Assembly (NCBI RefSeq): GCF_004799405.1
Contig: NZ_SSMW01000085.1
Span: forward strand, 43,383-107,382
DNA from: Bradyrhizobium sp.
GTDB lineage: Bacteria > Pseudomonadota > Alphaproteobacteria > Rhizobiales > Xanthobacteraceae
Length of the DNA stretch: 64,000 bases
Direction of reading: 5' to 3'
Below, one piece after another: positions 44,193 through 54,277 of the stretch. Made by a program: the position numbers and the translations under genes. The notes beneath the pieces were generated by a model. It worked only from the letters and a program-made list of their open reading frames with translations. It was not told where the DNA came from and searched no databases. Position 1 is the stretch's first letter. Every line of letters starts with the position of its first letter.

Positions 44193-46001
44193 TTATCTCC
44201 GCCCGAACAGCTTCTCGATATCTGCCAGCTTCAATTCCACGTAGGTCGGCCGGCCGTGGTTGCACTGGCCGGAGTTCGGCGTGTCTTCCATCTCGCGGAG
44301 CAGCGCGTTCATTTCTTCCGGCTTGAGGATGCGCCCGGCGCGGACCGAGCCGTGGCAGGCCATGGTGGCGGCGACATGCATCAAACGCCGCTCCAGCGGC
44401 AATGCCTCGTCCCATTCCGCCATGTGCTCGGCGAGATCGCGCAACAGCGACGCGGCGTCGGTCTTGCCGAGCAGCGACGGCATCTCGCGCACCGCCACCG
44501 CACCGGGGCCGAAGGATTCGATGGCGAGCCCGAACGAGGCCAGTTCTTCGGCCCGCGCCATCAGCCGCTCTACCGTTGCTTCATCGAGTTCGACGATCTC
44601 GGGAATCAACAGCATCTGCCGCTGCACGCCATTGCGCGCCAGCGAAGCCTTCAGTCTCTCGTAGACGATACGCTCATGCGCGGCGTGCTGGTCGACCACG
44701 ATCAATCCGTCGCGGGTCTGCGAGACGATATAGGTCTGGTGAATTTGCGTCCGTGCAGCACCCAGCGGACGATCGAGCAGGTCCGCCGAGGGTGTTTCCT
44801 GAAAACGCACATCGGCGGTCGGCGCGCCGACGTCGAACGCGGCCTGACCAGGTTCGGCAAACGCCGTCGCCGCCGAGCCATCGAATGACGATAACGGTCC
44901 GGCAGGATAGGCCGGTGAGCGCCGCCAATCCCAATTGCCGCGCGGGGCGAATGACGGGCGGAACGAGGCAATGGCAGCACCGTCGCTATTGGCCGCGGTG
45001 CGCTTGCCTTCGCGGGCAAGACCCTCTTTCAACGCATGCACGATCAGCGCCCGGACCAGGCCCGCATTGCGGAAGCGCACCTCGGTCTTGGCCGGATGCA
45101 CGTTGGCATCGACGCCTTCCGGATCGAGCGTGACGAACAGCGCCACCACCGGATGGCGGTCGCGCGGCAGATAGTCGGAGTAGGCCGCGCGCACCGCGCC
45201 GAGAATCAATTTGTCGCGCACGGGTCGGCCGTTGACGAACAGGTATTGCCCGAGCGCATTGGCGCGGGTCAGCGAGGGTGCGGCAGCAAAACCCTCGACC
45301 ACCACGCCCTCGCGCTCGGCGCGGACTTCGATCGCGCTGGCGCGAAAGTCTGCGCCCAAGATGTCGCCGAGCCGAGTCAGCCGGCCGGCGGCGCCGGGCA
45401 ACGCGGCGGCCCAGGTGACCGGCGCGCGTTCCTCGCCGGCCAGCGTGAAGGCAACTTCCGGCCGCGCCATCGCAAGCCGGCGCACCACCTCACGGATCGC
45501 TTCGGCCTCGGTGCGGTCGGTCTTGAGGAATTTCAGGCGCGCCGGCGTCGCATAGAAGAGATCGCTGACCTCGACGCGGGTGCCCTGGCTCAGCGCCGCC
45601 GGCATGATGCCGGATTTCTCGCCGCCTTCGACCGACAGCGACCAGGCATGCGGCTCGCCGGCGTGGCGGGTGGTGATGCCGAGTTTCGCCACCGCGCCGA
45701 TCGAGGGCAGCGCCTCGCCGCGAAACCCCAGCGTGCGAATTCGCAACAGGTCCTCGTCGTCGAGCTTGGACGTGGCATGGCGATCCACCGCCAGCGCAAG
45801 ATCGTCGCAGGTCATGCCGCCGCCATCGTCGGTGATGCCGATCCGGCGCCGCCCGCCGCCGTCGGTGAAGATATCGATCCGGCTGGCGCCGGCATCGATG
45901 GCGTTTTCCACCAGTTCCTTGACCACGCTCGCCGGACGCTCGACCACTTCGCCGGCGGCGATGCGGTTGACGACCTGTTCGGGGAGCTGGCGGACCGGCA
46001 T
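44193..46001 (-). CDS. mutL: DNA mismatch repair protein MutL
   Basis: The protein has 602 residues. The GHKL ATPase is intact: ERPASVVKELVENAIDAGAS, GITDDGGGMTCDDL, TLGFRGEALPSI and FVNGRPVRDKLI. After a linker the dimerisation domain contains YIVSQTRDGLIVVDQHAAHE and CHGSVRAGRILKPEEMNALL, ending GQCNHGRPTYVELKLADI. The endonuclease-type motif DQHAAHERIVYE is present, whereas a full DQHAxxExxxE metal site cannot be asserted by eye. It couples MutS to strand excision. Confidence 0.96.
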   Translation of the reverse strand: MPVRQLPEQVVNRIAAGEVVERPASVVKELVENAIDAGASRIDIFTDGGGRRRIGITDDGGGMTCDDLALAVDRHATSKLDDEDLLRIRTLGFRGEALPSIGAVAKLGITTRHAGEPHAWSLSVEGGEKSGIMPAALSQGTRVEVSDLFYATPARLKFLKTDRTEAEAIREVVRRLAMARPEVAFTLAGEERAPVTWAAALPGAAGRLTRLGDILGADFRASAIEVRAEREGVVVEGFAAAPSLTRANALGQYLFVNGRPVRDKLILGAVRAAYSDYLPRDRHPVVALFVTLDPEGVDANVHPAKTEVRFRNAGLVRALIVHALKEGLAREGKRTAANSDGAAIASFRPSFAPRGNWDWRRSPAYPAGPLSSFDGSAATAFAEPGQAAFDVGAPTADVRFQETPSADLLDRPLGAARTQIHQTYIVSQTRDGLIVVDQHAAHERIVYERLKASLARNGVQRQMLLIPEIVELDEATVERLMARAEELASFGLAIESFGPGAVAVREMPSLLGKTDAASLLRDLAEHMAEWDEALPLERRLMHVAATMACHGSVRAGRILKPEEMNALLREMEDTPNSGQCNHGRPTYVELKLADIEKLFGRR

Positions 46002-46097
46002 TGGATTGGAGACTCGCTGGTGTGGAAGCGCAATTTAGAGGCTTTTGCCGGCGGGCGGGAGGGCAGCTTCCGACCTCTCCCCGTTGTTCACGTCGCC

Positions 46098-46517
46098 TCA
46101 ATCGTCATAACCGCCCGAACCGCGCCGGGCCTTGATGTCGCCTCGGCGCTTTTTGCCTTCGAGCCGGCGCTTTTTCGAGGCCAGCGTCGGTCTTGTGGCG
46201 CGGCGGGGCGTCGGGCGCGTCGCCGCTTCGCGCAGCAATTCGAGCAGCCGGTCCAGCGCGTCGGCACGGTTGCGCTCCTGGGTGCGGAAACGCTGCGCAT
46301 GGATCACGATCACGCCGTCCTTGGTCATGCGGCTTCCCGCCAGCCGGCCGAGCCGCGCCGCGACGTCGGCCGCCAGCACGACGCGCCTGGTGTCGAAGCG
46401 CAGTTGCGCGGCGGTCGAAAGCTTGTTGACGTTCTGCCCGCCCGGGCCGGAGGCGCGGACGAAACTGATCTCGATGTCATTCTCGTCGATCGTGAGGTCG
46501 CGGGAGATCCGCAGCAT
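46098..46517 (-). CDS. arfB: Ribosome-rescue peptidyl-tRNA hydrolase ArfB
   Basis: This 139-residue protein carries the release-factor catalytic motif RASGPGGQNVNKLSTAAQLR (GGQ at about 26-28) and a long basic C-terminal tail (ASKKRRLEGKKRRGDIKARR). The tail is what ArfB/YaeJ inserts into the empty mRNA channel of stalled ribosomes. It frees ribosomes lacking a stop codon. Complete and of normal length. Confidence 0.94.
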   Translation of the reverse strand: MLRISRDLTIDENDIEISFVRASGPGGQNVNKLSTAAQLRFDTRRVVLAADVAARLGRLAGSRMTKDGVIVIHAQRFRTQERNRADALDRLLELLREAATRPTPRRATRPTLASKKRRLEGKKRRGDIKARRGSGGYDD

Positions 46518-46541
46518 GGGTCACCGGAAGAGGCGCAAGAA

Positions 46542-46642
46542 CGTCATCCTGAGGTGCGAGCCACTTGGCGAGCCTCGAAGGGTGACGGGATGTGTAGCAC
46601 ATCCTTCGAGACGCGCGCGAAGGGCGCGCCCTCAGGATGACG
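46542..46642. repeat. Intergenic repeat, second copy of the 40.5 kb family
   Basis: CGTCATCCTGAGG (46542-46554) and its complement CCTCAGGATGACG (46630-46642) bound an element whose core CATCCTTCGAGACGC is shared with the copy at 40486-40580. It lies between arfB and the M16 genes, which are on the same strand. Confidence 0.75.
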
Positions 46643-46673
46643 ACCGTGGTTGTGGAAAAGCTGGAAAGGTGCC

Positions 46674-48083
46674 TCAGTTCGCCGTGGGCGCGGGCGGCGT
46701 CGCGGCGGCGGGCTGGACGGCCGCTTGCGGGGCGCGGCCGACGATCACGGTGATAAGGCCTTGCCCCCATAGCCGCCTGGCGGCGTTCTTCGCATCGTCG
46801 AGGGTCACGGCGTCGACGATGGCGTTGCGCTTCTCGATGTAATCGATGGGAAGCTTGTCGAGCTGGTATTGCAGCAGCGCCGAGGCGAGCTTCGATGACG
46901 TATCCAGCGCCAGCATCTGCGAGCCCTTGAGATAGGACTTGGCTTCGTCCAGTTCCTGCTGGGTCGGGCCGTCCTCGGCGATGCGGCGGACTTCCTTGTC
47001 GATGGCCTCGACGGTTTCGCCGGCGCGGTCGGCGCGGGTCCCGGTATTGCCGACGAACAACGCGGAGTGGTCCATCCACAGCAGCGCTTCATAGATCGAA
47101 TAAGCCAGACCGCGTTTCTCGCGGACTTCGTGATAGAGCCGGGATGACAACCCGCTGCCGCCCAGGATCTGGTTCAGCACGTAACCGGCCATGAAATCCG
47201 GGTCGTGGCGCCGGATGCCGGGGCCGCCGAACGTCACCACGGTCTGCGGCACATCGAGCGGAATAAACGCGCGCTGCGGCGGTTTGGCGGCCTCGACGTC
47301 GGCGACCGGCGTGAGGCTGGCCTTTTCGGGCAAGCCTCCGAAGGTACGGTCGAGCAGTTTGCCGAGCGTGGTTGCGTCGACATCGCCGACCACGGCGATC
47401 CGCAGCGTATCCTTGGCCAGCACGCGGCGGACGTAGTCCTTGAGATCGGCGACATTGATCGTCGGAACGCTCTCCAGGGTACCGTTGGCTGACCGGCCGT
47501 AGGGATGATCGCCAAAGGCGACTTGCAGGAATTTGCGTCCGGCAAGCGCGCTCGGATTGGAGCTGTCGGTGCGCAAACCGGACATGAGCTGGGTGCGAAT
47601 GCGTTCGACATCGGTGCTCTCGAAGCGCGGCGATGTCAGCGACGTCCGGAGCAGGTCGAACGCCTCGTCCTTGTTGTCCCTGAGCATGCGCAGCGAGCCG
47701 CGGAAATGGTCTCGCGTCGAACTGAAGCTCAATTCGATGGCGCGGCGATCGAGACGCTCGTGGAACGTCTTGGAATCGAGGTCGCCCGAACCTTCATCGA
47801 GCAGATCGGCAACCATATTGCCGACGCCGGGTTTGTCGGCGGGGTCCTGGGTCGCGCCGCCGCCGAAGGCATACTCCATCGCAATCAGCGGAACGGTAGC
47901 GTCCTGCACGAACCAGGCTTCGATCCCGCCGGGTGAAACCAGACGCTGGATTTTCGTCGCGGCGTCGGAAGGCGTCGACGCCAGCGCCATCAGCGCCAGG
48001 CAGGCAGCGAACATCGACGCCAGGCGCGGCGCGCCAGCGTTGAGAAAAGGCCTGGAGCCATTCTTGCGATTGCGGTGACACAT
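46674..48083 (-). CDS. M16 family peptidase subunit lacking the zinc motif
   Basis: The call is 469 residues from the ATG at 48083, overlapping the upstream partner gene by the ATGA. The N-terminus has a hydrophobic signal-like segment (LASMFAACLALMALASTPSD). Where M16 enzymes have HxxEH, this protein has NMVAD (89-93), so no zinc can be bound. The C-terminal half keeps the Arg/Tyr pair of the substrate-binding subunit (VREKRGLAYSIYEALL). It should form a heterodimer with the preceding active subunit in the periplasm. Confidence 0.9.
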   Translation of the reverse strand: MCHRNRKNGSRPFLNAGAPRLASMFAACLALMALASTPSDAATKIQRLVSPGGIEAWFVQDATVPLIAMEYAFGGGATQDPADKPGVGNMVADLLDEGSGDLDSKTFHERLDRRAIELSFSSTRDHFRGSLRMLRDNKDEAFDLLRTSLTSPRFESTDVERIRTQLMSGLRTDSSNPSALAGRKFLQVAFGDHPYGRSANGTLESVPTINVADLKDYVRRVLAKDTLRIAVVGDVDATTLGKLLDRTFGGLPEKASLTPVADVEAAKPPQRAFIPLDVPQTVVTFGGPGIRRHDPDFMAGYVLNQILGGSGLSSRLYHEVREKRGLAYSIYEALLWMDHSALFVGNTGTRADRAGETVEAIDKEVRRIAEDGPTQQELDEAKSYLKGSQMLALDTSSKLASALLQYQLDKLPIDYIEKRNAIVDAVTLDDAKNAARRLWGQGLITVIVGRAPQAAVQPAAATPPAPTAN

Positions 48084-49474
48084 CACGAACGCTTCTCCTC
48101 GCGTTTCGGCGTGGTATCCTTGATCAAATAGCCGGTCACCGAGCGTTTCTTGTCGAGCCATTTTTGCGCGGCTTCGCGGACCTGTTCGGCGGTGACGGCG
48201 CGGATCCGGTCCGGCCAGGTTCTGATGTCATCGATGCCGAGGCCGGTGGTGAGTGCCGTGCCATACCAGCGCGCCAGCGTCGCCTGGTTGTCCTGGGCGT
48301 AGATCGCCCCGGCGATGAGCTGGGTCTTGACGCGCTCGAGATCCTCCGCGCGCACGGTATTTTGTCCGATATCCGATATCACGCCGTCGACGACCTGCTC
48401 GATTTGCGCGAACTCGACGCCGGGTTTCGGCTCTACCGAGATCACGAACTGCGTCGGGTCGAGCGAACTGCTCTGGTATCCGGCGCTGGCGTTTACCGCG
48501 AGCGGCCGGTCGATCACCAGCGCGCGATACAGATAGGAATTGCTGCCGCTGCCCATCAATTGCGCGAGCACGTCGAGTGCCGGGCTTTCCCCGGCGGCGG
48601 CCGTGGCGGCGGACGGAACCAGATAATAGCGCCGCATGCCGGGTTGCTCCACCCTGGCGTCGGCCAGCGTGACGGTGCGGGAGGCGGCCGGCGTCGGCTC
48701 CTGCGGACGAAGGCGCTGCGCGGAGATCGCCGGCTGCGCCGCGACTTGGCCGAAGGTCTGCTCGGCCATCTGGCGGACCTCACCGGCGTCGACGTCGCCG
48801 GCGATTACCAGCGTCGCGTTGTTCGGGGCATAGAAGCGCCTGTAGAACGCCAGCGCGTCTTCGCGGTTGAGCTTCTCGATTTCCTGGTGCCAGCCGATCA
48901 CCGGGCGGCCATAGGGATGATTGAGATACAGCGCCGCCATGATCTGCTCGGTCAGCCGTGCTTCCGGACTGTTGGCGGTCCTCATGTTGTATTCTTCAAG
49001 CACGACATCGCGCTCCGACAGCACGTTTTCGTCCTTTAGAACGAGGCCGGTCATGCGATCGGCCTCGAAATCCATCATGCTGGCGAGCTGCTCGCGCGGC
49101 ACGCGCTCGAAATAGCCGGTGTAGTCGTAGGAGGTAAACGCGTTTTCCTCGCCGCCGATCTTGCGGACGATCTTGGAAAATTCACCGAATGGATGTTTGC
49201 TGGTTCCCTTGAACATCAGGTGTTCGAGGAAGTGCGCGAGCCCCGATTTGCCGGGCGTCTCGTCGGCGGAGCCAACCTTGTACCAGACCATCTGCGTGAC
49301 GACGGGAGTCCGGTGATCCGGAATCACCACGACGTGCAGGCCGTTGGAAAGCGTAAACTCGGCCGGACGCTGCGAAGTGACGGTGGTCTGGGCGCAAACG
49401 CTGCTTGCGGAGGTCGCCAACGTCAGCAGGATCGGGGCGGCGAGAGCTACGGCGAAGCGGGCTGGGGACATCAT
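48083..49474 (-). CDS. M16 family zinc peptidase, active subunit
   Basis: The call is 463 residues from the ATG at 49474; ATG 49492 is also possible. A signal peptide (FAVALAAPILLTLATSAS, ending VCA|QTT) is followed by LSNGLHVVVIPDHRTPVVT. The inverted zinc motif is HFLEH (81-85), with the downstream Glu in DVVLEEYNMR. Overlap with the downstream inactive subunit indicates coupled, stoichiometric production. Related pairs act on small peptides in the periplasm. Confidence 0.92.
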   Translation of the reverse strand: MMSPARFAVALAAPILLTLATSASSVCAQTTVTSQRPAEFTLSNGLHVVVIPDHRTPVVTQMVWYKVGSADETPGKSGLAHFLEHLMFKGTSKHPFGEFSKIVRKIGGEENAFTSYDYTGYFERVPREQLASMMDFEADRMTGLVLKDENVLSERDVVLEEYNMRTANSPEARLTEQIMAALYLNHPYGRPVIGWHQEIEKLNREDALAFYRRFYAPNNATLVIAGDVDAGEVRQMAEQTFGQVAAQPAISAQRLRPQEPTPAASRTVTLADARVEQPGMRRYYLVPSAATAAAGESPALDVLAQLMGSGSNSYLYRALVIDRPLAVNASAGYQSSSLDPTQFVISVEPKPGVEFAQIEQVVDGVISDIGQNTVRAEDLERVKTQLIAGAIYAQDNQATLARWYGTALTTGLGIDDIRTWPDRIRAVTAEQVREAAQKWLDKKRSVTGYLIKDTTPKREEKRS

Positions 49475-49584
49475 GACCTGTCTGGCGCGCATGCCGGTTG
49501 AACAGTAGCGCTTCGGCGTGACACCGCGGCATCGTACACCGCGGGGCTGTTCGAGAGCGTCACGAAGCTGAGAGACGGACGAAA

Positions 49585-50301
49585 CTATTCGACCGGCTGG
49601 CCGGAAGCCGGATCGTATTTCTTGTTGTTCAGCGATTCCTTCGGCCCGGTGCCGTAGGCGAAATTCGGTGACGGGGTCTGGTATCCGGCCGGCGGCTGGG
49701 TGAGCGACTCGCGGGTCGGCTCACCCTTGAACGGCGCCGACTCCGATGCGTTGCCATGGAAGAAGGAGGTGACTTTGCCGTCAAAACCGAGCTGCGACGG
49801 GCTGAGGAGCGGATTGTTGGAAACGCCAGGCTCGACCGGATCGTTGTTGGTGCGCGCGGGAGCCGAAGTCCGGCCAGCGTTGAGTTCGCTCGGCGACAGC
49901 GGCCGGGCGGCTTCGATCGGATCCTTGTTTTCTTTCTTTCGGCGCGCAATCGCGGCTTTGCGCCGCGCTTCATCGGGGTCTTTCGGCCAGTTCGCAATCT
50001 TCGGTTCGGCCGACGCGTTGACGGGCGGCGGCAGATCGATCCTGGGAGGCACCACCAGCGGAGACCGCTCGCGATAATCGATGCCGGGGTTTTCCATCGT
50101 GGTGCCGCCGAGGCCGGTCATGATTTTCCCGATGATCTTCTCCTCGAACGTCCGGTCGTCATCCTCATCGTCCTGGGCGCGCGCGGCGCCGGCCGCCATT
50201 ACCAGGCCGATACCCAGGGCGACGACGGCGAGCCGTACGCTGCGCGTCAGCGCGCTCGACGCATTCAATTCCATCCAGCCACCGGCTTTGGTCTCGCGCA
50301 T
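49585..50301 (-). CDS. Exported protein of unknown function
   Basis: The call is 238 residues from the ATG at 50301 (GGGAA eight bases upstream); the ATG at 50274 is an alternative. A signal peptide (SVRLAVVALGIGLVMAAG, ending ARA|QDDED) leads into an acidic start DDEDDDRTFEEKIIGKIMTG. Long disordered Pro/Asn/Ser-rich sequence follows, with a basic stretch (EARRKAAIARRKKENKDPIE). No known domain. It lies between lspA and the M16 pair on the same strand. Confidence 0.7.
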   Translation of the reverse strand: MRETKAGGWMELNASSALTRSVRLAVVALGIGLVMAAGAARAQDDEDDDRTFEEKIIGKIMTGLGGTTMENPGIDYRERSPLVVPPRIDLPPPVNASAEPKIANWPKDPDEARRKAAIARRKKENKDPIEAARPLSPSELNAGRTSAPARTNNDPVEPGVSNNPLLSPSQLGFDGKVTSFFHGNASESAPFKGEPTRESLTQPPAGYQTPSPNFAYGTGPKESLNNKKYDPASGQPVE

Positions 50302-50378
50302 CGTGCTGTTCCCGTTCAAATTTTCCGCGAGGGGCCGCCGCTTGGGGCGAAACCCCACGAGGGTCGTATCCGCCGGGA

Positions 50379-50876
50379 TCAGGGCGCTTTTGCGGCGGGT
50401 ACCCCTAGGAAGGAATCATACAACAGGGCCGCTACCCCGGCAACAATCGCCACGTCGGCAAGGTTAAACACGTACCAATTGTAGGTATTTTCGCCGATCT
50501 GGAGGTGGAACAGGGCGAAATCGACCACCGCGCCATAGGCAAAGCGGTCGATGGCATTGCCAACGGCGCCGCCGATGATCAGGCCGAGCCCGACGGTGGC
50601 CAGCAGGGTTCGCGACCAGGCCATCCAGACCGCCAGCACGATCACTGCGGCCGCCTTGACGGCCATCAGGACGATCTGGGCGACCGGGCTGTCGTTCTGA
50701 AACCAGCCGAAGCTGATCCCGGGATTCAAGGCCAGCACCAGGTCGAAGAACGGCGTGACCCGCACCGCGCCGCGGTGGCCGATGTCGAGCACCCGCAGCA
50801 GCCAGAGTTTCGAGAGCTGGTCGAGCACAAGCACGGCCAGAGCGGCGATCACGCCGGGACGCAAACGAGGGTTCAT
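50379..50876 (-). CDS. lspA: Prolipoprotein signal peptidase LspA
   Basis: The call is 165 residues from the ATG at 50876, chosen for the family-like start MNPRLRPGVIAALAVLVLDQ; the open frame upstream runs through repeat sequence. Four membrane helices carry VLDQLSKLW, ALNPGISFGW and the catalytic Asp motifs GGAVGNAIDRFAYGAVVDF and FNLADVAI. It cleaves lipoprotein signal peptides, such as that of the lipoprotein at 14418. Downstream of ileS as in many bacteria. Confidence 0.95.
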   Translation of the reverse strand: MNPRLRPGVIAALAVLVLDQLSKLWLLRVLDIGHRGAVRVTPFFDLVLALNPGISFGWFQNDSPVAQIVLMAVKAAAVIVLAVWMAWSRTLLATVGLGLIIGGAVGNAIDRFAYGAVVDFALFHLQIGENTYNWYVFNLADVAIVAGVAALLYDSFLGVPAAKAP

Positions 50877-50899
50877 GGCGCGCCGGCCGATCCAGGACA

Positions 50900-51052
50900 C
50901 GCCGTCGTCCCGGCGGACGCCGGGACCTCCAGCGTGAGCGCAATAGCGTTCATCGCGCCGCCGTGCCGTTGCAGTTTTGAAAGCTGTTCGCTCATCGTTC
51001 TTGTCTATCCCGGACGTGGTTATGGGTCCCCGCCTTCGCGGGGACGACAATC
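50900..51052. repeat. Intergenic repeat-like sequence between ileS and lspA
   Basis: GCCGTCGTCCCGGCGGACGC at the left and GGTCCCCGCCTTCGCGGGGA with CGAC at the right form partly complementary ends around a less structured core. This separates ileS from lspA by 176 bases. The stem CCCCGCCTTCGCGGGG at the right could act as a processing or attenuation hairpin. Confidence 0.45.
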
Positions 51053-54000
51053 TTAGACCGTTACTCCCAGCGCTTTCCATTCGCGCAGCGCCTGCGCGTC
51101 GCGCGGCGACACGTCGGGGTACTCGGGATCGCTGCCGACATCGCCGGAAATTTTCCACGATCGCGCGCACTTGGTGCCGACGGCTTTTTCGACCACGACG
51201 GCGACGCCGGGCACCTCGTTCAGCCGGAAGGCGCCGGCCGGAGCTTCCTCGTTAGTCGCCATCGCATTCGAGGTGATGCAGACCTCGGCCAGGTCGACAT
51301 CGAACAGCGTGTCGAAAATCTTCCTGTCCGCGACGTAGACCAGCGGCGAGGCTTCCAGCGACGAGCCGATCCGCTTGGCGGCGCGCTCGACTTCCAGCGC
51401 GCCGGTGACGACGCGGCGGACATTGCGGATAATCTCCCATTTCGCAGCCAGCGCGTCGTCGCGGAAATTGTCGAACCCTTCCGGAAACAATGTCAGATGC
51501 ACCGAGGGCTCTGCGTCCGGCCGGTACATCCGCCACGCTTCATCCGCGGTGAACGAAAGCACCGGCGCCAGCCATTTCAGGATCGCGTCGCACATCCTGT
51601 CGATGGCGGTGAGCGCGGCTTTGCGCGCCGGCGATGACGGCGGATCGCAATACAGCGTGTCCTTTCGGATATCGAAATAGAGCGCCGACAGTTCGGTGTT
51701 CATGAACGCCGAAAGACTCGCAACCACGGTCTTGTAGTCGAACTCGGCATAGGCCTTGCGCACGATCGTGGCGTGGCCTGCGAGCTGATGCAGCATCAGC
51801 CGCTCTAGTTCCGGCATCGCGGCGAACGCGATCGCGTCCTGCGGCCTGAAGTGATGCAGCGTGCCGAGCATCCAGCGGATCGAGTTGCGCAGCTTGCGGT
51901 AGGTCTCGATGGTGTTCTTGAGGATTTCCGGGCCGATGCGCTGGTCGTCGGCGTAATCGGTCGCGCAGACCCATAGCCGCAGGATATCGGCGCCGGATTG
52001 CGCGATGACCTTTTGCGGCTCGACGGTGTTGCCGATCGACTTCGACATCTTGCGGCCGTTCTCATCGAGCGTGAAGCCGTGGGTCAGCACCACGTCGAAC
52101 GGCGCGCGGCCGCGGGTGCCGCAGCTTTCCAAAAGCGACGACTGGAACCAGCCGCGGTGCTGGTCGGAACCCTCCAGATACATCACGGTGTCGTCGCCGC
52201 CATCGACCTTGCGCTTGATGCCGGCGAGGCCCGGAAAGTGCGCGGGGTCTTCCAGCACGAACGCATGCGTCGATCCTGAATCGAACCAGACGTCGCAGAT
52301 ATCGTCGACCTTCTTCCATTCCTCGTTGCCGCGCGCCCCGAGAAACCGCGCGCGGGCGCCGTCCATGTACCAGGCGTCGGCGCCTTCTTTTTCGAAGGCA
52401 TCCGCGATGCGCTTGTTGACGGCTTCGTCCTGCAGGATTTCGGCGGAGCCGTCGCCCTTCTCGCGCACGAACACCGCGATTGGCACGCCCCAGGCGCGCT
52501 GGCGCGAGATCACCCAATCGGGCTTAGAGTCGATCATGCCGTTGATACGGTTCTCGCCGGATTCCGGCACCCACTGGGTGATGGAGATCGCATGCAGCGC
52601 GCGGTCGCGCAGGGTGTCGCCGGGCTTGGCACTGCCGTGATCGGCAATATCCTTGTCCATCGCGATGAACCATTGCGGCGTGTTGCGGAAGATCACCGGC
52701 TTCTTGGAGCGCCACGAATGCGGGTATTGATGCTTGAGCCGGCCGCGCGCCAATAGCATGCCGGCCTCGATCAAGGCCTTGATCACGGCCTCGTTGGCGT
52801 CGCCCTTTTCGCCCTTGTCGTTGATGACGCGTTTTCCGGTGAAGCCCGGCGCCTGATCGGTGAAGGCGCCGTTCTCGTCGACGGTGTAGGGGATGATGGT
52901 ATTGATGCCATGCGACTCCAGTTCGCGCGCATTCGCCATCCAGACGTCGAAGTCCTCGCGGCCGTGACCCGGCGCGGTGTGGACGAAGCCGGTACCGGTG
53001 TCGTCGGTGACGTGGTCGCCTTCGAGTAAAGGCACCCTGAATTCATAACCGCCGGAATAGCCCGCGAGCGGATGCGCACATTCCATGGTGGCGAGTACGG
53101 CCGCCGGCACCGCGCCGACTTTTTCATAGGCCGTCACCCGCGCCTGCTTGAACACCGCTTCGGCCAGCGTGTCGGCCAGGATCAGGAGATCGCCGGTTTT
53201 TGCCCAATTGTCCGCGGGCGACTCGGTGACGCGATAAAGACCGTAGGCAATCTTCGGCGAAAAGCTGATGGCGCGGTTGCCCGGCAGCGTCCAGGGCGTC
53301 GTCGTCCAGATCACGATGCTTGCATCGCTCACAGCCTGAACGATCGCCGCCGAAGAGTCTTTTCCGGATGCGAGTTCGACTTGCGCAACCGGAAACTTCA
53401 CCCACACCGTATCGCTCGTGTAATCCTCGTACTCGACCTCGGCTTCCGCCAACGCGGTCTTTTCCACCACGCTCCACATCACCGGCTTGGAGCCGCGATA
53501 GAGCGTGCCGTTGGCGGCGAATTTCATCAGCTCGCGCGCGATCTGGGCCTCGGCGAAATAATCCATGGTGGCGTAGGGATGGTCCCAGTCGCCGATGATG
53601 CCGAGCCGCTTGAATTCCTCGCGCTGCACGTCGAGCCAGTGCCCGGCATAGGCGCGGCATTCCTTCCGGAACGCGACCATCGCCGCGGAATCCCTGAAAT
53701 CCGGCTTTGGCTTGCCCTTGGAGCGGTAGTTCTCTTCCTCGATCTTCCATTCGATCGGCAGGCCATGGCAGTCCCAGCCCGGCACGTAGTTGGAATCGAA
53801 GCCAAGCATCTGCTGGCTCTTGGTCACCACGTCCTTGAGGATCTTGTTGAGCGCGTGGCCGATATGGATGTTGCCGTTGGCGTAAGGCGGCCCGTCATGC
53901 AGCACGAATTTGGCGCGGCCCTTTGCGTTCTCGCGCAAGCGATCGTAGAGGCCGATCTCGTTCCAGCGCTTGAGGATTTCCGGCTCACGCTGCGGCAGGC

Positions 54001-54085
54001 CGGCGCGCATCGGAAATTCCGTCTGCGGCAGGAACAGGGTTTTGGAATAGTCGGTAACGTCGGACTTTTGCGGCTTCTCGGACAT
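51053..54085 (-). CDS. ileS: Isoleucyl-tRNA synthetase IleS
   Basis: This 1010-residue class I synthetase has the HIGH motif as [11 protein letters not shown] (74-77) and KMSKS in [12 protein letters not shown] at about residue 679. Editing-domain marks ([19 protein letters not shown]) and [20 protein letters not shown] are present. The C-terminal zinc finger is degenerate: [13 protein letters not shown] has lost the second Cys and the later Cys pair. It charges tRNA-Ile. Situated between ribF and lspA. Confidence 0.98.
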   Translation of the reverse strand: MSEKPQKSDVTDYSKTLFLPQTEFPMRAGLPQREPEILKRWNEIGLYDRLRENAKGRAKFVLHDGPPYANGNIHIGHALNKILKDVVTKSQQMLGFDSNYVPGWDCHGLPIEWKIEEENYRSKGKPKPDFRDSAAMVAFRKECRAYAGHWLDVQREEFKRLGIIGDWDHPYATMDYFAEAQIARELMKFAANGTLYRGSKPVMWSVVEKTALAEAEVEYEDYTSDTVWVKFPVAQVELASGKDSSAAIVQAVSDASIVIWTTTPWTLPGNRAISFSPKIAYGLYRVTESPADNWAKTGDLLILADTLAEAVFKQARVTAYEKVGAVPAAVLATMECAHPLAGYSGGYEFRVPLLEGDHVTDDTGTGFVHTAPGHGREDFDVWMANARELESHGINTIIPYTVDENGAFTDQAPGFTGKRVINDKGEKGDANEAVIKALIEAGMLLARGRLKHQYPHSWRSKKPVIFRNTPQWFIAMDKDIADHGSAKPGDTLRDRALHAISITQWVPESGENRINGMIDSKPDWVISRQRAWGVPIAVFVREKGDGSAEILQDEAVNKRIADAFEKEGADAWYMDGARARFLGARGNEEWKKVDDICDVWFDSGSTHAFVLEDPAHFPGLAGIKRKVDGGDDTVMYLEGSDQHRGWFQSSLLESCGTRGRAPFDVVLTHGFTLDENGRKMSKSIGNTVEPQKVIAQSGADILRLWVCATDYADDQRIGPEILKNTIETYRKLRNSIRWMLGTLHHFRPQDAIAFAAMPELERLMLHQLAGHATIVRKAYAEFDYKTVVASLSAFMNTELSALYFDIRKDTLYCDPPSSPARKAALTAIDRMCDAILKWLAPVLSFTADEAWRMYRPDAEPSVHLTLFPEGFDNFRDDALAAKWEIIRNVRRVVTGALEVERAAKRIGSSLEASPLVYVADRKIFDTLFDVDLAEVCITSNAMATNEEAPAGAFRLNEVPGVAVVVEKAVGTKCARSWKISGDVGSDPEYPDVSPRDAQALREWKALGVTV

Positions 54086-54277
54086 GAATGCTCTGGTTTT
54101 GCTCGAAGGGCGCTGAAACGCGATTCAATCGCGGATGAATTAGGAGAACCCGGTCTTGCGCTGAGCTGAAACTCAGGCGGAAGCCGGGCCACTAATGCTG
54201 ATGGTGCGCCGCGCGAACATGCGGCATTCCTTAGCAGTCAACCGGGAAAATCGCAAAGCCCCGCCGGGCAGGGGACG

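Noticed and set aside
45036..46640. 534-residue plus-strand open frame
   Set aside because: Antisense to mutL and arfB. No domain, and the end runs into a repeat element.
50877..51170. N-terminal extension of lspA by 98 residues
   Set aside because: The extension is encoded by intergenic repeat sequence and overlaps ileS. LspA family proteins start at the ATG at 50876.
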